A DNA stretch of 64,000 bases, from NCBI GenBank assembly GCA_018657625.1, contig JABHWU010000044.1, forward strand, positions 1 through 64,000, in the 5' to 3' direction. The position numbers and the translations under genes were made by a program. A model generated the notes under the pieces. That model saw only the letters and a list, made by a program, of their open reading frames with translations, searched no databases and was not told the origin of the DNA. Below, one piece after another: positions 56,917 through 64,000 of the stretch; position 1 is the stretch's first letter, and every line of letters starts with the position of its first letter. Source of the stretch: Deltaproteobacteria bacterium (GTDB taxonomy: Bacteria > SAR324 > XYD2-FULL-50-16).

Positions 56917-57459
56917 CTATAGATCATATTTAAGAAAAGCATCTACTTTGTCATTAATTGAAAGCGTCGTTTCCTGATATAATGTAACTTTTTTGTTTTT
57001 AACCCAAACAAAAAACATTTCAATGACGTATTGATACATCGGATCAATGCAAACATTTAATTTGATTTTAGATGTCGCTTGCGAAAAATTGATTAAATTA
57101 TAAAATTCATCCTTAGTTAGTCCAAGTAAAACAGAAATTTGTGCCAACATTATTTTTTCAGGCTGTAAAATCACACCATCTGCTAAAGCCATTGCAATTA
57201 AATCCAAAATGAAACTATAGTGCAGATTATCTTTTTTTAACTGACCAAATATTTTATTAATCTGTTTTTTTGAAAACTCTTTATTGGTAAAAATTTTCTT
57301 ACTATCCTGATCTAACAAACAAAATTTCAGGATCATTTTTCTCAATAGAGAAATCTCTTTTTTATCCAATTGGCCATCAATTCTTGCCATATAGTTGATC
57401 AATGACAGATAAGAAATTCTAAGTTTTTTTCTTGAATCACAAATAGTCGGTAAATTCAT
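56917..57459 (-). CDS. TerB-like helical protein
   Basis: The 180-residue protein has the TerB-fold pattern of two acidic metal-like turns: ARIDGQLDKKEISLLRKM and ALADGVILQPEKIMLAQIS, the latter followed by LLGLTKDEF. TerB family members bind metal and are linked to tellurite or stress systems, but no ter genes are nearby. It diverges from lpxD across 168 bases. Confidence 0.75.
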   Translation of the reverse strand: MNLPTICDSRKKLRISYLSLINYMARIDGQLDKKEISLLRKMILKFCLLDQDSKKIFTNKEFSKKQINKIFGQLKKDNLHYSFILDLIAMALADGVILQPEKIMLAQISVLLGLTKDEFYNLINFSQATSKIKLNVCIDPMYQYVIEMFFVWVKNKKVTLYQETTLSINDKVDAFLKYDL

Positions 57460-57627
57460 ATTAGATTATTAAAAGGATTATTAATTTTTTATTACAAAAT
57501 CTTCTAAAAACCCTTGCAGTATACATATTGATATATCTATTTTATTAAACAAGCTATCAAAAATTATCAACAAACAGGCGATTATTGTAAAGATCGTAAT
57601 ATTTTCACAAAAATCAACGAAATAATT

Positions 57628-58692
57628 ATGAAAATAACCATCGAAGAATTATGTCAGCAACTCTCTTTAGACTTCTCCGGTAATGGTGATGCTATTATTA
57701 CACATGTTTGTGGGATAGACAATCTGTCTGACAATTCCGGAGCTTTAACTTTTATCACAAATCCAAAGGATCTGACAGACTTACCCACACCTAAAGGTAT
57801 TTTTAGTGAACAGACTACTAATATCAATGCTATTGTGGCGCCGAAAGATAGTGCTATAATCGTACCTAAATCTGCTTCGAGTGAGCATCATAATCTCATT
57901 TTTTCAGATGATCCCCTGGACGCCCATGTTCAAGCAATCGCTATTTTGTATCCCCCCATAGCAATAACCTGCAAGATCCACCCTTCTGCTGCAATTGATG
58001 GAGATGCAAAAATAGGCAAAAATACCACTATCGATGCTAATGTTACGATTTACCAAAATGTAACTATCGGTGAAAATACAGTGATTCGCGCCGGAACAGT
58101 AATAATGCCAAATTCAAATGTAGGTGACAACTGCATTATTTACCCTAATGTCTCCATCAGAGAAAACAGCAATATAGGAAACAATGTCATTATTCACTCA
58201 AATTCAGAAATAGGATCTGATGGATTTGGGTTTTATCAACGATCAGGAATCAATAAAAAGATACCCCAAATTGGAGGCGTAATTATAGAAGATAACGTTG
58301 AATTAGGTGGCGGATGTACGATAGATAGAGCGCGTTTTTATAATACCATTATCAAAAATGGATCTAAATTAGATAATATGGTGCATATTGCACATAATGT
58401 AATTGTTGGAGAAAATGCACTTATTGCCGCTCAATCAGGAATTGCAGGATCCACGACAACGGGTAAAAATCTAATCATGGGAGGTCAATCAGGGATTAAA
58501 GACAATATGCAGATCGGTGATCAGGTCACTATTTTTGGCCGATCTGTTGCAACTTCAAATACTGGAGATAACGAAGTCCTTGCGGGTTTTCCATCCAGAC
58601 CAATGAAAAAATGGCGTAAAATCCAGGCACTTATAAATTCACTTGAAAGCATCGTCAAACGACTTAAAACTTTAGAGAAAAAACAAAAATAG
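57628..58692 (+). CDS. lpxD: UDP-3-O-acylglucosamine N-acyltransferase LpxD
   Basis: LpxD adds the second acyl chain in lipid A synthesis. The 354-residue protein has an N-terminal uridine-binding domain (about 1-105). The left-handed beta-helix of hexapeptide repeats starts at about 110 ([19 protein letters not shown]). The acyl-transfer site is [29 protein letters not shown] charged C-terminal helix closes the trimer. It is not clustered with lpxA/fabZ here. Confidence 0.95.
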   Translation: MKITIEELCQQLSLDFSGNGDAIITHVCGIDNLSDNSGALTFITNPKDLTDLPTPKGIFSEQTTNINAIVAPKDSAIIVPKSASSEHHNLIFSDDPLDAHVQAIAILYPPIAITCKIHPSAAIDGDAKIGKNTTIDANVTIYQNVTIGENTVIRAGTVIMPNSNVGDNCIIYPNVSIRENSNIGNNVIIHSNSEIGSDGFGFYQRSGINKKIPQIGGVIIEDNVELGGGCTIDRARFYNTIIKNGSKLDNMVHIAHNVIVGENALIAAQSGIAGSTTTGKNLIMGGQSGIKDNMQIGDQVTIFGRSVATSNTGDNEVLAGFPSRPMKKWRKIQALINSLESIVKRLKTLEKKQK

Positions 58693-58708
58693 AAGAATAA
58701 CTATAAAT

Positions 58709-59734
58709 CTAATTAAGGTTTCCAGGATTAACCCATAACCAATGTTTACTTAAGCGACGAAAAACATCTGTAAAAACGATAATAACTTTAACGGTCCAAT
58801 AACAGGAGAAGGCGATCATCAGGTAATTCAGAATACCTGATGACAGTAATTCCAACATCGAAACAAGTAGTAAAATTAACGGTATAACAATACTATCTAT
58901 TTTTATAACCCAGATATCCAACCTGACCAGATAATTCCGCATTACTTTTCCAATGTATTCACCACTATAAACAGTTAATATTAACCACCCCAATGTTTGA
59001 TCAATTTTAGAATAAAACAGTGCGGCTGATAAAACTCCGCTACCCAAGGCAAATATAATAAAATGACTCGGTAGTTTCCCCACACGATTCCAAATATCAA
59101 CCATTGTCAATATATAACCGATCGTCATGGCAATAATTACTATCCAGTATGCCTGAATACCGTATAAAGAATATTGTGACCAAAGTGTTTTAAATACTGG
59201 AATACACCAGCTAATTAAAAAAACGATCAGCAAAATAAGGCCTTCCAGGGTACCTATTTTACTAAACACCAGTTGACCTGTTTCAAGTTCTTCTACCATC
59301 GTTAAAGCAAAAGCCTGAAAATTAAACCATACAACAAGGTAGAACCAAACATTGTCGATACTTCCAAATAGGCGTATGATTACCAGTAAGATGACGGCTC
59401 CATTGTAGACATCGAAATAGTGATCTAAAAATTCTCCAAGGGGCGAACCGGTTTTAGTCTCTTTCGCCTGCATTCCATCCAAATGATCTCCAACAACATA
59501 GCCATGGATGCAAATTGCAAAAAACAGGGGCAGCCAAACTGAACCAGAATAGAAGAAACTACCGATCAGCATTGATAAAACCAGTAGTGTGGATAAAATT
59601 GTGATTATATTAGCAGTCAACAGATGAGGTATCAGTTTAAAATACAATGTCACATAGTACTGTTTAAAGTACGGTAGAATTATTGATTTATCACTACAAT
59701 TATATTGATATTTGTCGTTGAAATTCGTTGACAT
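58709..59734 (-). CDS. CDP-alcohol phosphotransferase, eukaryotic CEPT-like
   Basis: The 341-residue polytopic protein has the CDP-alcohol signature: D83-x-x-D86-G87-x-x-A90-K91, then eight residues, G100-x3-D104-x3-D108. The usual Arg after Ala is Lys91. The segment HLDGMQAKETKTGSPLGEF and the size (about ten hydrophobic segments) look more like eukaryotic choline/ethanolamine phosphotransferases (DGKQARRT...SPLGELFDHG) than bacterial PgsA or PssA. The product would be a phospholipid, but the head group is unknown. Confidence 0.8.
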   Translation of the reverse strand: MSTNFNDKYQYNCSDKSIILPYFKQYYVTLYFKLIPHLLTANIITILSTLLVLSMLIGSFFYSGSVWLPLFFAICIHGYVVGDHLDGMQAKETKTGSPLGEFLDHYFDVYNGAVILLVIIRLFGSIDNVWFYLVVWFNFQAFALTMVEELETGQLVFSKIGTLEGLILLIVFLISWCIPVFKTLWSQYSLYGIQAYWIVIIAMTIGYILTMVDIWNRVGKLPSHFIIFALGSGVLSAALFYSKIDQTLGWLILTVYSGEYIGKVMRNYLVRLDIWVIKIDSIVIPLILLLVSMLELLSSGILNYLMIAFSCYWTVKVIIVFTDVFRRLSKHWLWVNPGNLN

Positions 59735-59885
59735 ATAGATTTGAAGTAGTTTCTTCTTAAATTAAAAATCATAAATAGTTGTGAATAGCCAGTTCCAATC
59801 AATAAGCTAAATATCAAATATTGTAAATATGATACTGAATAACTGAATAGGGCATTAATTACCGGAAGGGTATTTAGCGAGGTAT

Positions 59886-59920
59886 TATAAGGTCTGTCAC
59901 CGATCTGGAAAGACCTTATA
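59886..59920. repeat. 10-bp inverted repeat between two minus-strand genes
   Basis: TATAAGGTCT (59886-59895) and AGACCTTATA (59911-59920) are perfect reverse complements with a 15-base spacer. It lies 12 bases downstream of the CheY-type gene's stop and upstream of the CDP-alcohol phosphotransferase. No T-run follows on the minus strand, so it may be a processing or operator site as much as a terminator. Confidence 0.4.
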
Positions 59921-59931
59921 AACATATTTGA

Positions 59932-60327
59932 CTATACGGTATAACCCATTTTTTCTATTAATTCGAGGATTTTAAGTTTATTATAAGGTTTCATAATATA
60001 GTACTCGCAACCTTCCCGAAAAGAAGACAAAATGTTTTCTTTGTCATCTAAGCAGGTCTGCATAACCACTTTAGAGCCATTTCCGATATGAATATTGTTA
60101 CTATCCTCTAGTTTTCTGATTTCTAATAGCGCCTCATGACCGTTTAATTCTGGCATCATGATATCTAGAAAAATAATATCGTATATCTCTTTTTTTTCAA
60201 TAGCTTGAGCCACTAGCTCAACGGCTTTTTGGCCGTCAACTGCCATATCGCAGGTAGCAAAATTCATCAAAATTGCGTGAAGCAGTTGCCTGGTACTGAT
60301 ATCATCATCAACGATGAGTATTTTCAT
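59932..60327 (-). CDS. CheY-like single-domain response regulator
   Basis: The 131-residue receiver-only protein has DDD at residues 7-9 (MKILIVDDDIST). The phospho-acceptor Asp is in DIIFLDIMMPELNG, the Thr/Ser position is in VVMQTCLDD and the conserved Lys is in YYIMKPYN, so all active residues are in place. Output is by protein interaction, as in CheY. No kinase is adjacent. The neighbouring gene upstream is the pseudo-ABC-like protein. Confidence 0.92.
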   Translation of the reverse strand: MKILIVDDDISTRQLLHAILMNFATCDMAVDGQKAVELVAQAIEKKEIYDIIFLDIMMPELNGHEALLEIRKLEDSNNIHIGNGSKVVMQTCLDDKENILSSFREGCEYYIMKPYNKLKILELIEKMGYTV

Positions 60328-60440
60328 TACATCACTCCATTACTTTATGATATTAATTATAATTGATCTAAAGCATATTATTAAATACGCAGTTAATCTA
60401 CTATTTTTTATGTTTTAACAGATTAAGTGCCATCAGTCTT

Positions 60441-61073
60441 TTATTTAGAAGACTTTGAATTTTCTGGAATCGAAATTTTTTTATAGTCACTGTACTGATC
60501 TAAATCAAGACAATCTTTACTAGCATCATGTAAAATACAAATTAAATTATGTGAATCAATTAGAATTTTATTCAATACACGCTTCATATTATTGTCTAAT
60601 TCAATATTCAATAATTTGTTGATCAAAATCAGACCACTTTTTTGAAATAACAACGATAGCAGCACAAATTTGACTTTATCATCCTTTTTCAATTTATAAA
60701 CAGGATAGTGTAAAATATTTTTTGCTTTTAATAGGTCAACATAAAAACGTTTACTTTTCCTCACTCCAGCTAAATAGAAAAAATCACTATTAATTCCTAA
60801 CCAGCTATCGGTCATTTTTGAGATGACCCGATCTTCCAACAACAATCGATCACTCTGTATAAAAAGATTGTCTTCTCTTTTAATAATTCCCCTGTCAGCT
60901 TGATATCTTTTTTCCATCAAACCCATAACACATTGAAGAGTATCTTCACTTTTATTACTAAGTATATACTTTTTTTGGTTATACAATTTAAATGAAATAT
61001 CAGAAACTCCAAAATCATCATTCTCCATAAAACATACCCGATGAAAAGCTACAAGTGGAATTTGAGAAGACAT
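60441..61073 (-). CDS. Degenerate ABC-ATPase-like protein
   Basis: The 210-residue protein has the order and spacing of an ABC ATPase, but key residues are lost. The leading pattern VSDISFKLYNQKKYIL matches the start of the fold. The Walker A position reads S39-N-K-S-E-D-T-L (normally GxxGxGKST). The signature position reads LKKDDKVKFVL instead of LSGGQ. Walker B reads GLILINKL with N152 and K153 where Asp and catalytic Glu belong. The H-loop H182 (ICILHDA) is kept. ATP hydrolysis is therefore unlikely, and a structural or regulatory role is possible. Similarity is by pattern only. Confidence 0.55.
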   Translation of the reverse strand: MSSQIPLVAFHRVCFMENDDFGVSDISFKLYNQKKYILSNKSEDTLQCVMGLMEKRYQADRGIIKREDNLFIQSDRLLLEDRVISKMTDSWLGINSDFFYLAGVRKSKRFYVDLLKAKNILHYPVYKLKKDDKVKFVLLSLLFQKSGLILINKLLNIELDNNMKRVLNKILIDSHNLICILHDASKDCLDLDQYSDYKKISIPENSKSSK

Positions 61074-61250
61074 ATTATCGAAAAGAGGAATTTGAAGTTA
61101 ATCGTTGATAAGACCAGAAAGTAAAATAGTTCAGTGGATCAAAGCCTATAATTCACTAGCTAACTTTTTATATATATATAAAAATCGGAGGTTCCTCTGC
61201 AAGCGATTTACCAGGTTTATTTAGTTTTTTAAACAATCAGAAAATTTGGA

Positions 61251-61454
61251 TCAGTTATCTTCGTTTTCATATACATTAATGATTTTTTGTAATAATCGTT
61301 TTTTTAGATGAATTGTGATTAATAGCAAATAAAATTTTCTGATAATTATCCCAATCATTAAAATACACAAACAAATAAGCAGTAAGATAATCCAATTTGC
61401 ATTCGTTTCAAAAAAAGAAAATAAAAGTGTTTTTGTTTCAGTCATACTTGCCAT
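61251..61454 (-). CDS. Small single-pass membrane protein, unknown
   Basis: The 67-residue product (ATG 61454; the next ATG is 61445) begins MASMTETKTL. It contains one strong transmembrane helix (WIILLLICLCILMIGIII) followed by a basic stretch and an acidic C-terminus. No ribosome-binding site is clear and no family is recognised. Composition and helix support a real gene, with moderate doubt. Confidence 0.45.
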   Translation of the reverse strand: MASMTETKTLLFSFFETNANWIILLLICLCILMIGIIIRKFYLLLITIHLKKRLLQKIINVYENEDN

Positions 61455-61574
61455 AACCAAAAATGAAGGTTATCGATTATAAATTACTTGTTAATTGTAT
61501 TTAACATTCAGGGATAAAAGGTTATTCAAATCTTGAACCTATTTACTGGCTAAGCTATCCATTTTATTAATAAA

Positions 61575-62132
61575 ATGATATTATTAATTGATAATTACGA
61601 TTCATTTACCTACAACCTTTACCAATTAATTGAATCATTAGGCGGTAAAACACAGGTTTACCAAAACGATCAAATTACGATTAGTGAAATCAAAATTATT
61701 AAACCGAAAAAAATAATTATTTCACCAGGTCCAAAAACCCCTGAAGATTCAGGTATTTGCAAACAGTTGATTCGGGAATTTTATCAGGAAATACCAATTT
61801 TAGGAGTTTGCCTGGGACATCAATGTCTTGGTTCAGTTTTTGGAGCCAATGTCATTCGGGCTAAACGACAAATTCATGGAAAATCATCCCATATTTTTCA
61901 TAAAAATTTAGGCATTTTTAAAAATATTCCAACACCATTTCAAGCAGCCAGATATCATTCCTTAGTCATTGATCATTTGCCAAAAGATTTTGTTCTGACT
62001 GCCCAAGATAAAAATGATGAAATCATGGCTATACAACATAATAAGTTACCACTTTTCGGCGTTCAATTTCACCCGGAATCCTTTATGACATCTCACGGAC
62101 CTCAATTAGTGGCGAATTTTTTAAATGTTTAA
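61575..62132 (+). CDS. pabA: Aminodeoxychorismate/anthranilate synthase glutaminase subunit
   Basis: The 185-residue class I glutamine amidotransferase delivers ammonia to PabB. It has DNYDSFTYNLYQLIE, IISPGPKTPED, catalytic Cys in GVCLGHQCLG, and the His-Glu pair in VQFHPESF. PabA and TrpG are hard to separate by sequence, but pabB and pabC follow and no trp gene is nearby. It overlaps pabB by eight bases. Confidence 0.93.
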   Translation: MILLIDNYDSFTYNLYQLIESLGGKTQVYQNDQITISEIKIIKPKKIIISPGPKTPEDSGICKQLIREFYQEIPILGVCLGHQCLGSVFGANVIRAKRQIHGKSSHIFHKNLGIFKNIPTPFQAARYHSLVIDHLPKDFVLTAQDKNDEIMAIQHNKLPLFGVQFHPESFMTSHGPQLVANFLNV

Positions 62133-63384
62133 AACCATATCAATACCTTTTCAACCCGAACAACTCATTCATCAGTTAAATGATCGTGAGCAATCACCTT
62201 TTTTTACCTGGTCAAATACTGATCAGGGCTGGAAAAAAATATTAGCTTTTAATCCTGTCGAATCAATAGAAATATTTAATCATAATGAAATTGAAAAATT
62301 ATTTGAATTTGTGAAACATCACCAGGGCCATCTGATCGGTGGTTTTATAAATTATGATCTGGGTATAAAAACCAAAGCCATAGCGAGTACAAGCACCGAT
62401 CCTCTCTCAATGCCTTTAATAAAATTTGCAGCTTACCGTAATTTTGTAGAATTTAATTACCATGAAAGTAAAGTCTACTACCAGGATTCTGAATTTTTAA
62501 AACAGATCTATGATATAAATGAAAGATCTGCTTTTGTATCACAAACGATCACCCGTTGCCCATTTAAAATTAATCTACCAAAAAAGCAGTATGAAAAGCA
62601 GTTTGAAAAAATAATCGAATATATCAAATCAGGGGATATTTACCAGATTAATTATACACATCAATTAACCGGACAATCTGAAAATAGAGGAAACTTACTA
62701 TTTCTTGACTATCTAAAAACTAATCCTGTCGATTTTGCGGTTTTTTTTGGTTGTGAACATTATAATATTATTAGTCTATCACCGGAACGTTTTATTTCAA
62801 TCAAAGACAGAGAAATCGCAACCTACCCTATCAAAGGAACAATTCCTCGCGGAAAAACTCCCGCTGAGGATCGAATCAATAAAAAAAGATTGATCTCAAG
62901 CCAAAAAGAACAGGCCGAATTATATATGATCACCGATTTACTCAGAAATGATATTGGAGAAATCTCAGAAATCGGCAGCGTTAAAGTCGTTTATAAAAAA
63001 AGATTACAAACATTAGCTAAAATATTTCACACTTATTCCAAAGTTACCGGACAATTAAAACGCAATCTAACTGGAATTGAAGCTTTAATTTCTATGTTTC
63101 CCGGTGGTTCCATAACTGGATGTCCCAAAAAACGCGCCATGGAAATTATTGACGAATTAGAAGATTATTCCAGAGGTGTTTATACCGGTTCCATCGGTTA
63201 TATCCTCCCCAATGGAGATCTGGATTTTAATATTGCTATTCGAACCATTATTCAAAAAGGTAATCAATTGAATCTAAGTGTCGGGGGCGGAATTACCTTA
63301 CACTCAACACTTGATTCAGAATTTGAGGAAACACTCTCAAAAGCAAAATCTTTTCAGGTTTCAAATGAAAATTCTAATCAATAA
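62125..63384 (+). CDS. pabB: Aminodeoxychorismate synthase component I
   Basis: PabB combines chorismate and ammonia to 4-amino-4-deoxychorismate. The 419-residue chorismate-binding enzyme shows IKSGDIYQINYTHQL, SLSPERFISI and PIKGTIPRGKTP. The core continues with DLLRNDIGEISE, FPGGSITGCPKKRAMEIID and the GSIGYILPNGDLDFNIAIRT region. Absence of an anthranilate-type context and the following aminotransferase support PabB over TrpE. It overlaps pabA and pabC. Confidence 0.93.
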   Translation: MFKTISIPFQPEQLIHQLNDREQSPFFTWSNTDQGWKKILAFNPVESIEIFNHNEIEKLFEFVKHHQGHLIGGFINYDLGIKTKAIASTSTDPLSMPLIKFAAYRNFVEFNYHESKVYYQDSEFLKQIYDINERSAFVSQTITRCPFKINLPKKQYEKQFEKIIEYIKSGDIYQINYTHQLTGQSENRGNLLFLDYLKTNPVDFAVFFGCEHYNIISLSPERFISIKDREIATYPIKGTIPRGKTPAEDRINKKRLISSQKEQAELYMITDLLRNDIGEISEIGSVKVVYKKRLQTLAKIFHTYSKVTGQLKRNLTGIEALISMFPGGSITGCPKKRAMEIIDELEDYSRGVYTGSIGYILPNGDLDFNIAIRTIIQKGNQLNLSVGGGITLHSTLDSEFEETLSKAKSFQVSNENSNQ

Positions 63385-64000
63385 CAACTGGACAAATTTT
63401 GAAGATGCTAAAGTTAGTGTATTTTCAGAAGCAGTCATGTACGGTTTTGGTCTTTTTGAAACCTTATGTACCAATCAAAATAAACTTCCCCTTTTTAATG
63501 CTGAGCATATCAAACGACTATTTAAAAGTTGTCGGAAAATCAATTTACCGATTCAATTTTCCGAGAAAGCAGTCATTGAAATGGTCGATCAGGTTGCTGC
63601 TGCATCAGATCATCAAATTCAGCGCATAAAAGTATTGGTTATTCCCGATAATGTAATCGTGATTTCCACCCCCCTGGTTATTGATTCTTCAATTTATAAC
63701 GGTGTTCATCTACAATCAGTTCCTTTAACCAGATCACTACCAACCATTAAAAGCACTGCCTATCTTGATTGTTATCTAAGCTGGAAAAAAGCAAATGAGA
63801 ATGGCTATTACGATGCGCTATTCACTGATTCGAATGGTTTCGTATCCGAAGCCTCTAGATCAAATGTTGTCTGGATAGAAGATGGTTATTACGGATCCTG
63901 CATACAAAATGTTTTGCCTGGAATTACAATCAAAATGTTAATGAAACATTTAAAACTACCCATCCAAAATAAAAAAATACCACTGAATCTTTTACAAAGT
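63365..64000 (+). CDS. pabC: Aminodeoxychorismate lyase (class IV aminotransferase), partial
   Basis: PabC is a PLP enzyme that releases pyruvate to form 4-aminobenzoate. The visible 212 residues start at ATG 63365, overlapping pabB by 20 bases, and run off the window end. The class IV pattern includes VMYGFGLFETL, the PLP Lys region IKSTAYLDCYLSWKKA, and DSNGFVSEASRSNVVW. The order pabA-pabB-pabC makes a complete 4-aminobenzoate operon. Confidence 0.88.
   Translation, partial: MKILINNNWTNFEDAKVSVFSEAVMYGFGLFETLCTNQNKLPLFNAEHIKRLFKSCRKINLPIQFSEKAVIEMVDQVAAASDHQIQRIKVLVIPDNVIVISTPLVIDSSIYNGVHLQSVPLTRSLPTIKSTAYLDCYLSWKKANENGYYDALFTDSNGFVSEASRSNVVWIEDGYYGSCIQNVLPGITIKMLMKHLKLPIQNKKIPLNLLQS

Noticed and set aside
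59680-59925. 81-codon minus frame between the CheY gene and the CDP-alcohol phosphotransferase
   Set aside because: It overlaps the start of the phosphotransferase in another frame, has no ribosome-binding site and looks like AT-rich chance coding; the region is better described by its inverted repeat.
61165-61184. A 20-base palindrome of A and T only, with a short stem-like GAGGTTCCTC after it
   Set aside because: Such palindromes arise easily in AT-rich DNA, and the second stem is only four base pairs; I could not assign a function.
1-64000. CRISPR array, insertion sequence, integrase, phage or toxin-antitoxin genes
   Set aside because: No regularly spaced direct repeats, transposase motifs or flanking terminal repeats were seen. 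The only tandem repeats lie within the acidic coding region.

Overview
The window is an AT-rich chromosomal segment from a Gram-negative, flagellated bacterium. Evidence for an outer membrane is lpxD, an LptE-like lipoprotein and a Do-type periplasmic protease. Motility is shown by fliL, fliN, a FliO-like gene and a FlgT-domain-like protein. Menaquinone appears to be made by the futalosine route: mqnA, mqnD and an MqnP/UbiA-type prenyltransferase are all present but scattered. This combination, with a spirochaete/planctomycete/mitochondria-like EF-G, a CheY protein, PilZ and class III cyclase signalling and pseudo-receiver proteins, suggests a deep-branching proteobacterial lineage (Deltaproteobacteria in the broad sense, SAR324-like or similar). 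That placement is inference from gene content only. I see no rRNA, tRNA, CRISPR array, insertion sequence, integrase or prophage gene, so this is mostly core genome.

Layout. (1) 8909 to 150, minus strand: mazG-rlmE-hslV-hslU-ubiA/mqnP-degP-histidine kinase-NtrC-type regulator. The regulator is interrupted by one in-frame TAA before its Fis-type HTH. (2) 9.0-15.2 kb: a serine hydrolase, a small secreted protein, a methyltransferase, a PilZ protein, an unusual EF-G and mqnA. (3) 15.4-18.5 kb, plus: a CinA lacking its MoCF domain, then pgk-tpiA-secG. (4) 18.8-29.7 kb: ftsW, a 1132-residue acidic pseudo-receiver protein, a CHASE2 adenylate cyclase, a TPR-like protein, a FlgT-like protein, a TPR lipoprotein and a CvpA protein. 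(5) 29.9-43.4 kb: pgi, a Trm112-like zinc protein, lptE, the ffh-rpsP-rimM-trmD-rplS-yraN-rpsT translation cluster, mqnD, dnaG, rpoD and aspS. (6) 43.4-48.2 kb: a patatin-like protein, fliL-fliN-fliO, folB, a DUF445 protein and thiN. (7) 48.2-57.5 kb: a 767-residue unknown with a receiver-like C-terminus, rsmE, tal, an M16 peptidase, aroA, a long metallo-beta-lactamase-fold protein and a TerB-like protein. (8) 57.6-64.0 kb: lpxD, a CDP-alcohol phosphotransferase, a CheY protein, a protein that looks like an ABC ATPase with its catalytic motifs eroded, a small membrane protein, and pabA-pabB-pabC (pabC cut by the window end).

How the genes work together. Sigma-54-type two-component regulation, protein quality control (HslUV, Do protease), lower glycolysis, ribosome maturation/SRP, replication-transcription initiation (dnaG-rpoD), folate precursor synthesis (pabABC, folB), menaquinone synthesis and flagellar assembly are all represented. 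No classical defence or mobile system is visible. The strongest oddities are signalling or ATPase folds without their catalytic residues: the pseudo-receiver at 19926-23324, the receiver-like end of 48181-50484 and the pseudo-ABC protein at 60441-61073. The NtrC-family gene split by a single stop codon is the other.
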